In this document: piece after piece, positions 33,983 to 43,400 of the stretch | Position numbering within the stretch: position 1 is the first letter of the stretch | Layout of the letters: the number at the start of each line of letters is the position of its first letter | NCBI RefSeq assembly: GCF_014196515.1 | Contig: NZ_JACIDV010000008.1 | Coordinates: 124,001-188,000, forward strand | Source of the DNA: Rhizobium skierniewicense | GTDB taxonomy: Bacteria; Pseudomonadota; Alphaproteobacteria; Rhizobiales; Rhizobiaceae | Reading direction: 5' to 3' | DNA: 64,000 bases | The notes under the pieces: generated by a model | Told to the model about the DNA's origin: nothing | The model's database searches: none | Seen by the model: only the letters and a program-made list of their open reading frames with translations | Program-made: the position numbers and the translations under genes

Positions 33983-34983
33983 TGGGCCTCAAACTGTCTA
34001 ACAACGCTGTTTCGTCGTTAAGCGCTTCGATCACGGCAGCGGCAACCAGTCTCGCTGTCCAGGGAGCGGATGCTGGCAAGTTCCCTGTCCTCGCTGCCGG
34101 CGACTGGTGCCCCGCAACGATCATTGATGCGGCCGGGAACATGGAGATTGTTCGTGTCACTGCCCGAAATGGCTCAACGCTCACAGTCACACGTGCACAA
34201 GAGGCAACCACTGCAAAAGCTTTTGCGACTGGCTCGCGCATTGACGTGCGATTAACAGCTGGCTCCATCGGAAATATGATTGGGCAGAATGCTGAAGCCG
34301 TGGCTCTCACCGGTGGCAACATTTCGGGCACTACCATCAGTAATATACCTGATTTGGCGATTGCAGATGGCGGAACAGGCGCAAGTACCCCTGCCGATGC
34401 CAGAGCAAACTTGGGCCTTGGAAACGTAGCAAACACTGCTCCCGCCGACATGCCTGTATCCTCGGCCCAACAGACTGCCATCAACAACGCGGCGGGTGCA
34501 CGCGTTGCCAAATCCGGTGACACCATGACCGGCGATTTGATGGTTCAAAAGAACTATCCGCAGATCCGGCATCATTATCCGAGCGTTCGCATATGGGCAA
34601 CGCAGGTCCGAGAGAACGGTTTTTTCTACCTTTGGGACGAAAGCGGAAACGCAGCCAGGTTCTATGTGGGCACAGACGGATCCATGTGGACTTCTCAGCT
34701 AGGCGACATCAATACCCGTATCGAAACCCGCGCCGCTGCCTACGCGGATGATCGCATGAACCAGCTCAAGCCATATGCAGGTAATGATGCTAACAACATC
34801 AATTTCCCTATTGGAACGACGCTTGCTGTCGTGGGCACGTCACCTACAAGAAACCAGTTCATGAACGTGTTTCTGTCTGGGACGGCCTCTGACTTCAGCA
34901 CATCGGGCACCATGATTGCAGGTACTTGGGCGGCAAGGGGCCGTCCATCTTCAGGAAACTGCATTGTTCAAAGGATTGGATAG
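33982..34983 (+). CDS. tail fiber protein
   Basis: 333 residues. ATG 33982 overlaps the previous stop (TGATG), with GGGAG upstream. A beta N-terminal domain (residues 1-90) is followed by GGTGASTPADARANLGLGNVANTAP, the collar repeat found in many phage fibres, then GDTMTGDLMV and a C-terminal receptor-type domain ending in GRPSSGNCIVQRIG. Probably recognises the host surface. Confidence 0.8.
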   Translation: MGLKLSNNAVSSLSASITAAATSLAVQGADAGKFPVLAAGDWCPATIIDAAGNMEIVRVTARNGSTLTVTRAQEATTAKAFATGSRIDVRLTAGSIGNMIGQNAEAVALTGGNISGTTISNIPDLAIADGGTGASTPADARANLGLGNVANTAPADMPVSSAQQTAINNAAGARVAKSGDTMTGDLMVQKNYPQIRHHYPSVRIWATQVRENGFFYLWDESGNAARFYVGTDGSMWTSQLGDINTRIETRAAAYADDRMNQLKPYAGNDANNINFPIGTTLAVVGTSPTRNQFMNVFLSGTASDFSTSGTMIAGTWAARGRPSSGNCIVQRIG

Positions 34984-35472
34984 ATGAGCAACGAAATCAC
35001 TCTCAATGGCTGGACTATCCATAATGTTTTCAGCGTAAGAGCTACTGACCAGCCAGAGGCGTACACGCTCGATATCGAATTTTCAGGTCCCGAGACCTCA
35101 CAGATGCGAGCTCCTTTTGGAAGCAGGCCTGACGATCCTTACGGTGTCGGCCCAGCAGCTCGGCAATGGTTGGTCGATAATGCCGGAAAGTTTGAAATAC
35201 TGCCGCCGACTTCTCCAGAACCCACGCCGCTCCTGCCCGTTACGAAGCGTCAACTTCGTCTTACACTTGTTCGCGAGGGTATTTCCATCGGAGGTATCGA
35301 AGCGCTCATTGCATCAATGCCTGATGGATTGGAAAAGGAAGAGGCCCAGATCGAATGGGCAGACGCGCAGACATTCGACCGTAACCATCCGACGCTTTTA
35401 ATGGTCGCTGGAGCGCTCGAATTGTCGCCTGAAAAGGTCGATGAAATGTGGCTTAAGGCGATGCTCGCCTAA
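34984..35472 (+). CDS. tail fibre-associated protein (assembly-type C-terminus)
   Basis: 162 residues, starting immediately after the fibre stop. The N-terminal half is beta-rich. The second half (LRLTLVREGISIGGIEALIA, EKEEAQIEWADAQTFDRNHP, SPEKVDEMWLKAM) is a helical pattern widespread in phage fibre-assembly or tail-tip proteins. Likely a chaperone or accessory to the fibre. Confidence 0.6.
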   Translation: MSNEITLNGWTIHNVFSVRATDQPEAYTLDIEFSGPETSQMRAPFGSRPDDPYGVGPAARQWLVDNAGKFEILPPTSPEPTPLLPVTKRQLRLTLVREGISIGGIEALIASMPDGLEKEEAQIEWADAQTFDRNHPTLLMVAGALELSPEKVDEMWLKAMLA

Positions 35473-35498
35473 TTTATTCTGCACAGAGGAGCGCATCG

Positions 35499-37229
35499 TT
35501 GGCAAAAATCGTCATCTCGGCATTCGCTGGCGAAAAGCCGCTGATCCTGCCCCGCTTACTGCCAGAGACGGCGGCAACCGAGGCGGTCGGCGTTCGCCTT
35601 GATGATGGCGGCCTCACCCCAATCAATGGCTCACTCAAGACCGGCAGCATGATTGGCGGCGATGACAGGACGATCTACCGCCATCAAAACAACTGGCTTT
35701 CTTGGCCGGGGATTGTGGACGCGACACCAGGGCCAGTTGCACAAGACCGCCTGTACTTCACCGGCGACGGCGTCCCGAAGATGCGGGTCGGCGGAACCGT
35801 CTATCCGTTAAAAGTTCCTCGACCCACCGCCGGTGCTGTTGCGGCAGTAACTGGAAGCGGCACCGGAGACGTTCAAAGCCGAACTTACGTTTATACCTAC
35901 GTCACAAGCTTTGGCGAAGAGACGGCACCGTCACCGGGCAGTCCCATCATCGACTGGAAGCCTGGACAAACCGTCACTTTGAATGGGATCGAGGCTCCTC
36001 CGGCTGGCCGGTCCATAACCCTACAACGCATCTACCGCTCCCAGACAGGCTCGAGCGGAACGTATTTGTACCTAATCGCAGAACGGGCAGCCAGCGCTGC
36101 GAACTTCGTTGACAACATCGCTGTTGATGCTTTCCAGGAGGCTTTGCCTTCTGCTGGCTGGGACGAACCACCGGACGCTCTGACCGGGATCACGTCGATG
36201 CCGAACGGCATGATGGCTGCTTTTGTGGGCAGAGACGTCTACTTCTGTGAGCCATGGCGCCCACATACATGGCCCGAGAAGTATGTCATGAGCTGCGACA
36301 GCGATATCGTTGGCTTGGCTTCTATCGGCTCAGTACTTCTGGTGATGACAAAAGCCAACCCATACATGATGACGGGCTCTCACCCCGATTCGATGCAGAG
36401 CGTGAAGCTCGAAGCAAACTTCCCATGCATCAATCCGCGCGGGATCGTGGATCTTGGTTTTGCTATTTGCTATCCGAGTAATGATGGGCTGATTTCGGTC
36501 AAGGCGTCGGGTGAAGTCAGTCTGGTGACAGAACAGTTATTTCGACGCGACGAGTGGCAGGCGTTGTCCCCCCAGACGGCGGTCGGTGCTCAACATGGGA
36601 ACATCTACCTGTTGTTCTATGATGTGACGCTTAATGACGAGCGCGCTACGGGCGCCCTATTCATAAACGTAAATGCCGCGCCTTTCCTTGCTCGATCCAG
36701 CGAGACGGCCGATGCGGTTTTCTTTGATGTCGAATCTTCGGGCCTTTTCTTCAAACGAACTGGCGACGCAAACGTTTACAGGTTCGATGACCCAGCGGGC
36801 TATCCAGAGAGCTACTCGTGGCGATCAAAGGAATATTGGTTACCAAGGCCTGGTACATTTGGTGCACTTCTGGTGGATCAAGGTTCGATAGGCGATACGA
36901 CAGCCGCTGCACGCGTTGCAGAGGAGAGAGCCCGAATTACGGCTGTCAACGAAGCGACGTTCGCGTCTGGCTTGCTCAACTCCGCAATCAACGAGCATGT
37001 CGTCGGGTCGATGATACTCAACGGCGATGCAATGTTGCCCCTGCCCTCGCCACTCGCTGCCAACATCAGTATTTTTGCGGACGGAAAGCTTGTCGGTACC
37101 GCGAACAAGTTGGGCGCTGTGTGTCGCCTCCCTGCGAAGAATGCTCGATGCTGGGAGATCGCGGTGCAGTCCAACCTGCCAATCGGTAGCATCTCCCTCG
37201 CTACATCCGTCAACGAGCTCCGGGGATAA
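35499..37229 (+). CDS. large phage tail/stabilisation protein
   Basis: 576 residues from TTG 35499, chosen because AGAGGAG lies 7 bases upstream and no ATG fits. The order SYVTSFGEETAPSPGSP, then a beta-propeller-like run (LASIGSVLLVMTKANPYMM, YPSNDGLISVKASGE) resembles P22 gp10-type or other podovirus tail-hub proteins. It probably closes the tail tube. Fold is inferred from repeated strands. Confidence 0.6.
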   Translation: MAKIVISAFAGEKPLILPRLLPETAATEAVGVRLDDGGLTPINGSLKTGSMIGGDDRTIYRHQNNWLSWPGIVDATPGPVAQDRLYFTGDGVPKMRVGGTVYPLKVPRPTAGAVAAVTGSGTGDVQSRTYVYTYVTSFGEETAPSPGSPIIDWKPGQTVTLNGIEAPPAGRSITLQRIYRSQTGSSGTYLYLIAERAASAANFVDNIAVDAFQEALPSAGWDEPPDALTGITSMPNGMMAAFVGRDVYFCEPWRPHTWPEKYVMSCDSDIVGLASIGSVLLVMTKANPYMMTGSHPDSMQSVKLEANFPCINPRGIVDLGFAICYPSNDGLISVKASGEVSLVTEQLFRRDEWQALSPQTAVGAQHGNIYLLFYDVTLNDERATGALFINVNAAPFLARSSETADAVFFDVESSGLFFKRTGDANVYRFDDPAGYPESYSWRSKEYWLPRPGTFGALLVDQGSIGDTTAAARVAEERARITAVNEATFASGLLNSAINEHVVGSMILNGDAMLPLPSPLAANISIFADGKLVGTANKLGAVCRLPAKNARCWEIAVQSNLPIGSISLATSVNELRG

Positions 37230-37231
37230 AG

Positions 37232-37480
37232 ATGGCATCGCAGCAGCAGATCATCGAAAAGGTGGAAATCCTCGACGGCTCCCGTGCCGGCGCAAGAGAC
37301 AAGGCAGCGGTGCGGATCGAGGACGTCCAAGAGCTGCTGCAACTCGCCCAGGTAAAAACCAAGACACTGACCGCCGCACCCACCATGAATGACTTCAACT
37401 CCCTGCTCAGAGACCTCAACGAGATATCAAATCGGCTCAACTCTGTGGCAATGTCGATTCAGCGTAAGATCATTCGATGA
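37232..37480 (+). CDS. small phage protein
   Basis: 82 residues, helical, with a likely coiled coil at the C-terminus (LLRDLNEISNRLNSVAMSI). It starts 2 bases after the previous stop and overlaps the next start by 4 bases. Could be a small tail or assembly protein; function unknown. Confidence 0.5.
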   Translation: MASQQQIIEKVEILDGSRAGARDKAAVRIEDVQELLQLAQVKTKTLTAAPTMNDFNSLLRDLNEISNRLNSVAMSIQRKIIR

Positions 37481-37929
37481 TGAAAGAGGTCATCTACGGC
37501 CCGACCGACGAACTGGTGGCACTGGCGGCGCGACGTGGCAAACTGAGCTTCCGCGACGATGCAAAAGCGATCGCTATCCAATCCGCGAACGGCATCGACG
37601 GCGTTGTAATTTTCGACGCCTTCACCACGCGCGGGTGTTGGGTTTCCGTCGTATCAAATGGCAGCCGCAGATGGATCACTCGCGAGCTGATTATCAAGGT
37701 GTTCTGCTACCCGTTTCTCCAGCTAAACTATCCCCGGCTCAATTCTTTTGTGTCGGTGAACAACGCCGATGCCATTCGGTTCAATGAGCATTTCGGGTTT
37801 CAGCGCGAAGGCGTGATGCGAAAAGCTGGCGACGAGGGCGAGGACTTGATTGTTTACGGCATGCTTCGCGAAGAATGCCGCTGGCTGCCTGAACGCTTCG
37901 CTGGAAAAATCGGACGCGCGGCGCTATAA
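37477..37929 (+). CDS. GNAT-like acetyltransferase of the phage
   Basis: 150 residues. The C-terminal block YPRLNSFVSVNNADAIRFNEHFGFQREGVMRKA is the acceptor-side pattern of Gcn5-related acetyltransferases, where neighbouring residues bind acetyl-CoA. Such genes recur in late operons of podoviruses, but their substrate is not known. It is the last gene before the conserved element at 37940. Confidence 0.7.
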   Translation: MMKEVIYGPTDELVALAARRGKLSFRDDAKAIAIQSANGIDGVVIFDAFTTRGCWVSVVSNGSRRWITRELIIKVFCYPFLQLNYPRLNSFVSVNNADAIRFNEHFGFQREGVMRKAGDEGEDLIVYGMLREECRWLPERFAGKIGRAAL

Positions 37930-37939
37930 CAGACCGAAC

Positions 37940-37980
37940 GCGCATGAGTGCTGACCTCTCAAACTATAGGCAGCACCATG
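37940..37980 (+). promoter_or_regulatory. conserved element and start-codon hairpin of the S74 protein gene
   Basis: GCGCATGAGTGC (37940-37951), extended by TG, pairs with CAGCACCATG (37971-37980): GTGCTG with CAGCAC and CATG with CATG, leaving one bulged A. The ATG at 37978 is in the 3' arm and the loop has 17 bases. A TATAAC box lies 14 bases before the element. Confidence 0.6.
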
Positions 37981-39135
37981 GGCAAAGGCAGCAGTTCTGC
38001 CCCTGATCCAGATCCACTGATCGGACAGGCGGCACTCAAGCAAGCAGAAACCGGCGAAAAGTGGCTTTCCTTCGCCACCGATGCTTTTGCCATCTCTCAG
38101 GATCGGCAAAAAGAACTAGACGCTCTGACGACGAAAGTCACAGAGCAGCAGCTGGGCCTTGCGACTGATCAGGCTGGCTGGGCCAAGAAGGATCGCGAGC
38201 GTTACGAGAGCGTCTATAAGCCGGTTGAAGACGACTTCATCAAAGAAGCGACCAACTATGCGACCGACGCGCGCCAATCGGAAGCCGCTGCGGAAGCGCG
38301 GGCCGACGTGCAGTCCGCAGCAGCCACGAACCGTGCCGCTACCGAGCGGGCGAACGCGTCAATGGGCGTCACACCCGGTAGTGGCAGGTTCACCGGCGTC
38401 CAAGCAGCGGGCGACCTCGGCGTGACACTGGCGGAAGCTGGCGCATCGAACACGGCCCGGCAAGGCATCAGGGATAAAGGCCTCGCGCTTAAAGCCGACG
38501 TCGTGAACCTCGGGAAGGGCTTGCCAGCACAGGCCGCCGCAGGTGCTGGTGGCAGCGTCGCCGCCAGTGGCACGGCGCTATCAGGAAATCAGGCAACGAA
38601 TGGGCAGTCCCTCGCAGCCAGCACCATTATGAACTCTGGGTATGGGGGCGCGATGCAGGGCTATGCCGGGCAGGCAAATACGCTCAACCAGCAATATGGC
38701 TTGCAGCTCGACGGCTGGAAGGCACAGCAACAGGCCAACGCTCAGGGCGCGGCCGGGATTGGAAGTTTCCTCGGTGGTATCGGCGGTTTGATTTTCTCCG
38801 ATGAGGAGTTGAAGGAAAACAAGGAAGAAATTCCGGACGGTGAAGCGTTGGAAGCGCTGAAGGCCATGCCCATTGAGGAATGGGATTATAAGGAAGGCGT
38901 GGCAGATGGTGGCCGCCACGTCGGTACCTACGCGCAGGATTTCCAGCGAGAGACGGGGCGTGGAGACGGTCACACCATCCCGGTTCAGGATGCCCTGGGC
39001 ATCACGATGAAGGCTGTTCAGGACATGGACAAGAAGCTCGACGCCACCATCGAGGCAATTGGATTGGGCGGGGTAAGTGCTGGAAGGCGCAAGCCGTCGG
39101 TCCCACAGGTTCCACAACAGGAGAACGCAGCATGA
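37978..39135 (+). CDS. phage virion protein with C-terminal S74 intramolecular chaperone
   Basis: 385 residues from ATG 37978. Residues 1-260 are helical and Ala/Gln/Gly-rich, unlike a beta-helical tail spike. From about 270 the S74 chaperone domain appears: SDEELKEN (Ser274, Lys279), then EALKAMPIEEWDYK and GRHVGTYAQDFQ. S74 domains trimerise the upstream part and then cut themselves off. The order places it with ejection-type proteins, so it may be an internal or tail-needle-like trimer. Confidence 0.7.
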   Translation: MGKGSSSAPDPDPLIGQAALKQAETGEKWLSFATDAFAISQDRQKELDALTTKVTEQQLGLATDQAGWAKKDRERYESVYKPVEDDFIKEATNYATDARQSEAAAEARADVQSAAATNRAATERANASMGVTPGSGRFTGVQAAGDLGVTLAEAGASNTARQGIRDKGLALKADVVNLGKGLPAQAAAGAGGSVAASGTALSGNQATNGQSLAASTIMNSGYGGAMQGYAGQANTLNQQYGLQLDGWKAQQQANAQGAAGIGSFLGGIGGLIFSDEELKENKEEIPDGEALEALKAMPIEEWDYKEGVADGGRHVGTYAQDFQRETGRGDGHTIPVQDALGITMKAVQDMDKKLDATIEAIGLGGVSAGRRKPSVPQVPQQENAA

Positions 39136-40430
39136 GTTTGGCAATTGGCCTTGGTGGCTTCATGGACGGCTTCACGGGCGGCATGCGAGCTCGCGATGCG
39201 ATGGATGATCGCAAGCGCTCGAAGGTTATTCAAGAGCGACAGGATGTCGAATACAATCGGTCACTCGATCAGCGGAACGCCGTCGATCAGATCAACAAAG
39301 ACGCTCGCTCTACGTTCGACGCTCAGGTGACGGCCGGAACGCAGAAGCCGGACAACTTCGACCAGTTTTGGAATTCTTATGCCGTCCCGAAGCTCAAAAA
39401 TACCTACCTCGTGAATGGCGACATGGACAACGCCAAGCGCGTTCAGGACTGGGGCGACAGCGAGGATGCGAAGAACGGTGCCAAGCTGTTCTCTGGCGCG
39501 CTGGTTAAGGCACAGACTGGCGACAGCGCTGGCGCTCTTGCCGATGTCATTCAGGCAGGCAAGATCAAAGGCTATATCAACAACGGCTATGAGGTTCTTG
39601 GTCAGGAGCCAATTCTAACGCCTGATGGTAAGTCGCGTGGCTTCCGCATTTCGCTGAAGATGCCCGATGGTAAAGAGGTGCAGCAGGACATTCAAACCGC
39701 TGACTTGCCGAAGCTGATTGCCACGTTCGGAAATCCTGAAGCCGCGTGGAATAGCCAGATTGCGTCTCGGGCCGCCGCTGAAAAGGAAGCTGGAGAGCTC
39801 AAGCAGTACGAAGAGAAGAAGAAGATCGATAAGCAGTATGGCGTTGGTGACACGAAGCAACGCGGCGATGCAATCACATCATTGAGAAAGCGGCTCGATG
39901 GTGGACTGGCTGGCGACGAAAAGAAGTTCGACGATCTCTCTGCCGAGGAGAAAGAGAGGCTCATCGGCGACGAGCTCGAGCTGATACGCGGCCAGCCCGG
40001 AGTTGCCGGACAAGCAGCCCCATCGCGGCCCGAAAAGAAAGTGCTGGTCGATACAGTTACCGGCAAACAGGTTCAGTCGTCGTCGCCAAGCCCGGCCCCC
40101 TCGCCGCCCGAGCGAAGACAAAAGGATGATAATGCCAGAGCACCGACGCCAAGGGAGGCTCCCATGCCAGGCGTACCTGCTCGTGCGCAAGCTGGCGTCC
40201 GCTCGCGGATAGAGGATCTGAAAAGGAGATCCACAGCGGAGGCCCCCGGCGTTGCCGCCCCCTCACAGGAACAGGCTGTTAGCAAAGCAAATGCCGCCCT
40301 TGAGGGTGGGGCATCGGCAGAAGAAGTTGCGACAGGATTGCACGAGGCGGGTGTGCCTGAGTGGCAATGGCCCAGGGTAGTGCAAGAGGCGCTACGAGCA
40401 CGGCAGCAGTCTTACGGACTGAACCCATAA
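39132..40430 (+). CDS. probable internal virion/ejection protein
   Basis: 432 residues, overlapping the S74 gene by 4 bases. Mostly helical and charged, with a Gly-rich start (LAIGLGGFMDGFTGGM), a coiled-coil stretch near 220-290 and a Pro/Ser-rich linker (SSSPSPAPSPPERR). No known domain. It lies back to back with the giant ejection-type protein across the shared terminator, so a role in the ejected core is plausible. Confidence 0.55.
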   Translation: MSLAIGLGGFMDGFTGGMRARDAMDDRKRSKVIQERQDVEYNRSLDQRNAVDQINKDARSTFDAQVTAGTQKPDNFDQFWNSYAVPKLKNTYLVNGDMDNAKRVQDWGDSEDAKNGAKLFSGALVKAQTGDSAGALADVIQAGKIKGYINNGYEVLGQEPILTPDGKSRGFRISLKMPDGKEVQQDIQTADLPKLIATFGNPEAAWNSQIASRAAAEKEAGELKQYEEKKKIDKQYGVGDTKQRGDAITSLRKRLDGGLAGDEKKFDDLSAEEKERLIGDELELIRGQPGVAGQAAPSRPEKKVLVDTVTGKQVQSSSPSPAPSPPERRQKDDNARAPTPREAPMPGVPARAQAGVRSRIEDLKRRSTAEAPGVAAPSQEQAVSKANAALEGGASAEEVATGLHEAGVPEWQWPRVVQEALRARQQSYGLNP

Positions 40431-40434
40431 AAAA

Positions 40435-40465
40435 AGGCCCGCGTGATGCGGGCCTTTCGCTTTTA
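40435..40465. terminator. bidirectional terminator where the two virion arms meet
   Basis: AGGCCCGC-GTGAT-GCGGGCCT (40435-40455) is an exact 8-bp stem with a 5-base loop. It has seven A on the left (40428-40434) and TTCGCTTTT on the right, so it can stop both the plus arm (ending 40430) and the minus arm (ending 40481). Confidence 0.85.
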
Positions 40466-40480
40466 GTTCAAGCCACAGAG

Positions 40481-43400
40481 CTATCGATAGATGGGCTCCG
40501 CCATCTTCTCTCGGAGCTGCGTTCCGAGCGCCTTATTCCCAATCAGCACACCATCTTCGCGCTTTGCCGCGTTCTTAGTCCGCGTCTGGATAGAGCGTTT
40601 GAGCGTCTCGGACTTGATTGGGAACGCCGCATGGATGCGGACAGAGTTGAACTTCTTGATACCGTCCAAAGCTTCCGCAGCCGTGTCTTTGTCGCCTGCC
40701 ATCGTTGCCATCGCCCATTTGTTGATGAGCCGCTGGCGCTTCCGCTTCACAGTGGTTTCGGCGTTCTTCAGCGCGGTGTTCCGTTCCCATGTCTCTGACA
40801 CTTTCGCCGGCGTGAAGCCGAGAGCCTGAGCGGCAATGTCCGTCGCGTCGATCTGGTCTTTCGCCAGTATCTGGTCTTTGCCGATGGTGGTGAGACCATC
40901 CTGCGAATACCGATATGCCTTCATCAGATCGCGTACGGCTTTAGGCGCCATCATCTCAATACCGCGGGCCACGTCGCCATCATCGGTTATGACGCGGAAG
41001 CCGGTATAGAGTTGCTCGCCGAGGCTGACTGTCGCGCCAAGGCTTTGTGCCAGCCAATATTGGTATTCATCCTTGCCCTGCAATTCGCGTGTCGGGGACC
41101 GGAACCAAAGGTCCGGCATGCCGATGCGCGCCGAAAGGTCGATTCCGAGATAGTGACCAGGTGCGCCGTTGAGCAAGATGCCGCCCAACTGGGGACCGAG
41201 GATATCAACGACATCAGCCTTGAACTGATCTTCGAACGCCATCGGATCGTCATCGTCACCAAAGATCATTCCGGCCATCATCATCGCGAGGCTGAAGCCC
41301 ATGGTGCCGGTTACACCCGCCATTGCGGTCATCATGCCCAATACGCCTGCAAGCTGGTATCGGGCTTCCTTGCGGGCCTGCGCCGTCTCTCCCTTTGTCG
41401 ACTGATGAATGTCACGAATGACGCGATAGAGCATGTTGATGTTATGCTGGCGGAAAACGAGCGCCACCTTGGCAAAATCGTTCTGCAGCACAGCAGGCCT
41501 AGAGCTGTTGGAATAATCGAAGTGGGTTTTCCACGTCAGATCGTGAGCCGTGTCGATGGCGTCAGAGGTGCTCTGCCCACTGTCACGCGCCATGCGGTAG
41601 GCGGCCAGCGCGGTAACCTCACGGTTCCAGACCTCGGCACGGTGGAAAGCCCAAGAGATTTTCTCCATGACCTTGGCCCGGAGCGGCGTGTATTCGACGC
41701 CTGTCTCGCCTACGCCTGCCAGATCGTGGCTCTGGGTGCGGTCGATCAATCCGGATTCGTAGAAGGCGTCCATTGCCTTCTTTTCGTCGCCGGTTAGCCG
41801 ATCACTGACAACCGTGCCTTTGCCCGCCAGCGAATCCGCCGAGGCTTTTCCCAGCGCGGAAGCTGCTTTTCCAAACCCACCGAACTTCGCGCTGAGAACC
41901 GGCAGGCCGAGCATGACAGTTTGTGTCATGTTGACCAGCGCGGCACCGGGAGATGCAGCCAGGTACCAGACGAACGCGGTGCTGGTCATGGTCTGAGCCA
42001 CTTTACTGCCGGTTGGGTTCATCACCCAGTTATGGCGGTTAGACAGTTCGTTGGCGAGCGTCATAGCCCGCGTCTGATCGTCCGCTTCCTTTGCCTGATC
42101 GGCGGTCTTGTTGACGAGCTCCTGAAGCTCGAGGCCATATTTCAACCGTGCCATCTGGTGAGCGGCATGGAACATATGAGACGAGAAGACGCGCAGTGCA
42201 TCCTTACTGTAGCCAGCCGTGCCCTTACGGTGGATGAAGCGCTTCCGGGCGGAAAGGTCTGGCATCGATTCGAGATAGCGTTGCCATATCTGGTCCATCA
42301 CGTCACCGCCGACGTTGGAGCCGCCGAGTATCTCTTCAATCTCGGCAACGATGCGTGGGTCCATGGCTTTGCGCATGTCGCCGCCAGCTTCCATGACGCC
42401 TACCTCAACCTTGCCGGCTGGATAGTCTTGGCGCATCTCACGGGCCATACGGTCACGTTCGGCAGCGGTCTCATGTTTGGAGAAACTGAGAACCGCACCA
42501 TCGATGTCTCTGACGGTCACGAAGTACCGACCGAAACGCCCCAGCGGGAAATAAGGAGCTTCAACGCGGCTGTTTTCAAAGGCGATGCGCATCTTCGTCA
42601 AACGCGCTTTGGCGGCCCAACGAGACTTCGTCGTTTCTGCCTTGTATGCACTCGTAGCATCTTCTTCGGCGTTCTTCTTATCGAGGCCCGAAAGCCTTGC
42701 GTCTTTGATCTTCTGCATCGTCCGCTTGTAACGATCCTCGGCGTTGCGCTGCGCGATCTCCTGCGCTTTGCGCACATTGTCCAGGAGGATTTCATCAAGC
42801 TCGTCGGCCTGTTTGCCATAAGCGACACTGACGTCGTTGAAGAGCTCCCGTCCCTTGGGCGGCATAGCCAGGTATCGTTTCCGCAGGGCGTCGTAGCCAG
42901 GCTTAGCTTTTGTCTCCTCATCGGTCTTGGACGGATCTACACCGGCCAAGGTGGCGTCGTGCATCAGATCCGCAAGCGCCTGCGCCTTTGCCTTGTCCTT
43001 ACCGGCGAAGCCTAGGCGGGTGTATTTCAGCCAATCCTGCGCAACAGCATCGGCCTCGGCATGCTTGGTGCCCCTGAAAGCGTCCATCAACCGCTTGACG
43101 CGCAGATAGTCGCCGACGGCGGTCATGTTGGACCGCGCCAGTTCGCTGAAATAGTTGAGCGGGATGGTTTTGAGGAGAGCGGGCTGGATGTCGGTGAGCT
43201 TGCCGCGCAAGTCCTCGACGATGCGATCCTTGGTTACTCGCTTGCCGTTGGAGCTTCGCTTTTCTGCTCCGCGCTCTTTTCCCTGATAATCTGGCGAGCT
43301 TGTTTCAGATAGGCCTGTCGTTCCGGATCTCGCGCTGACCACTGGCTGACCGAGGCTTGCCAATCCTTCCACTTCTGCAACGTGTCGAACGTCGCGGGCG

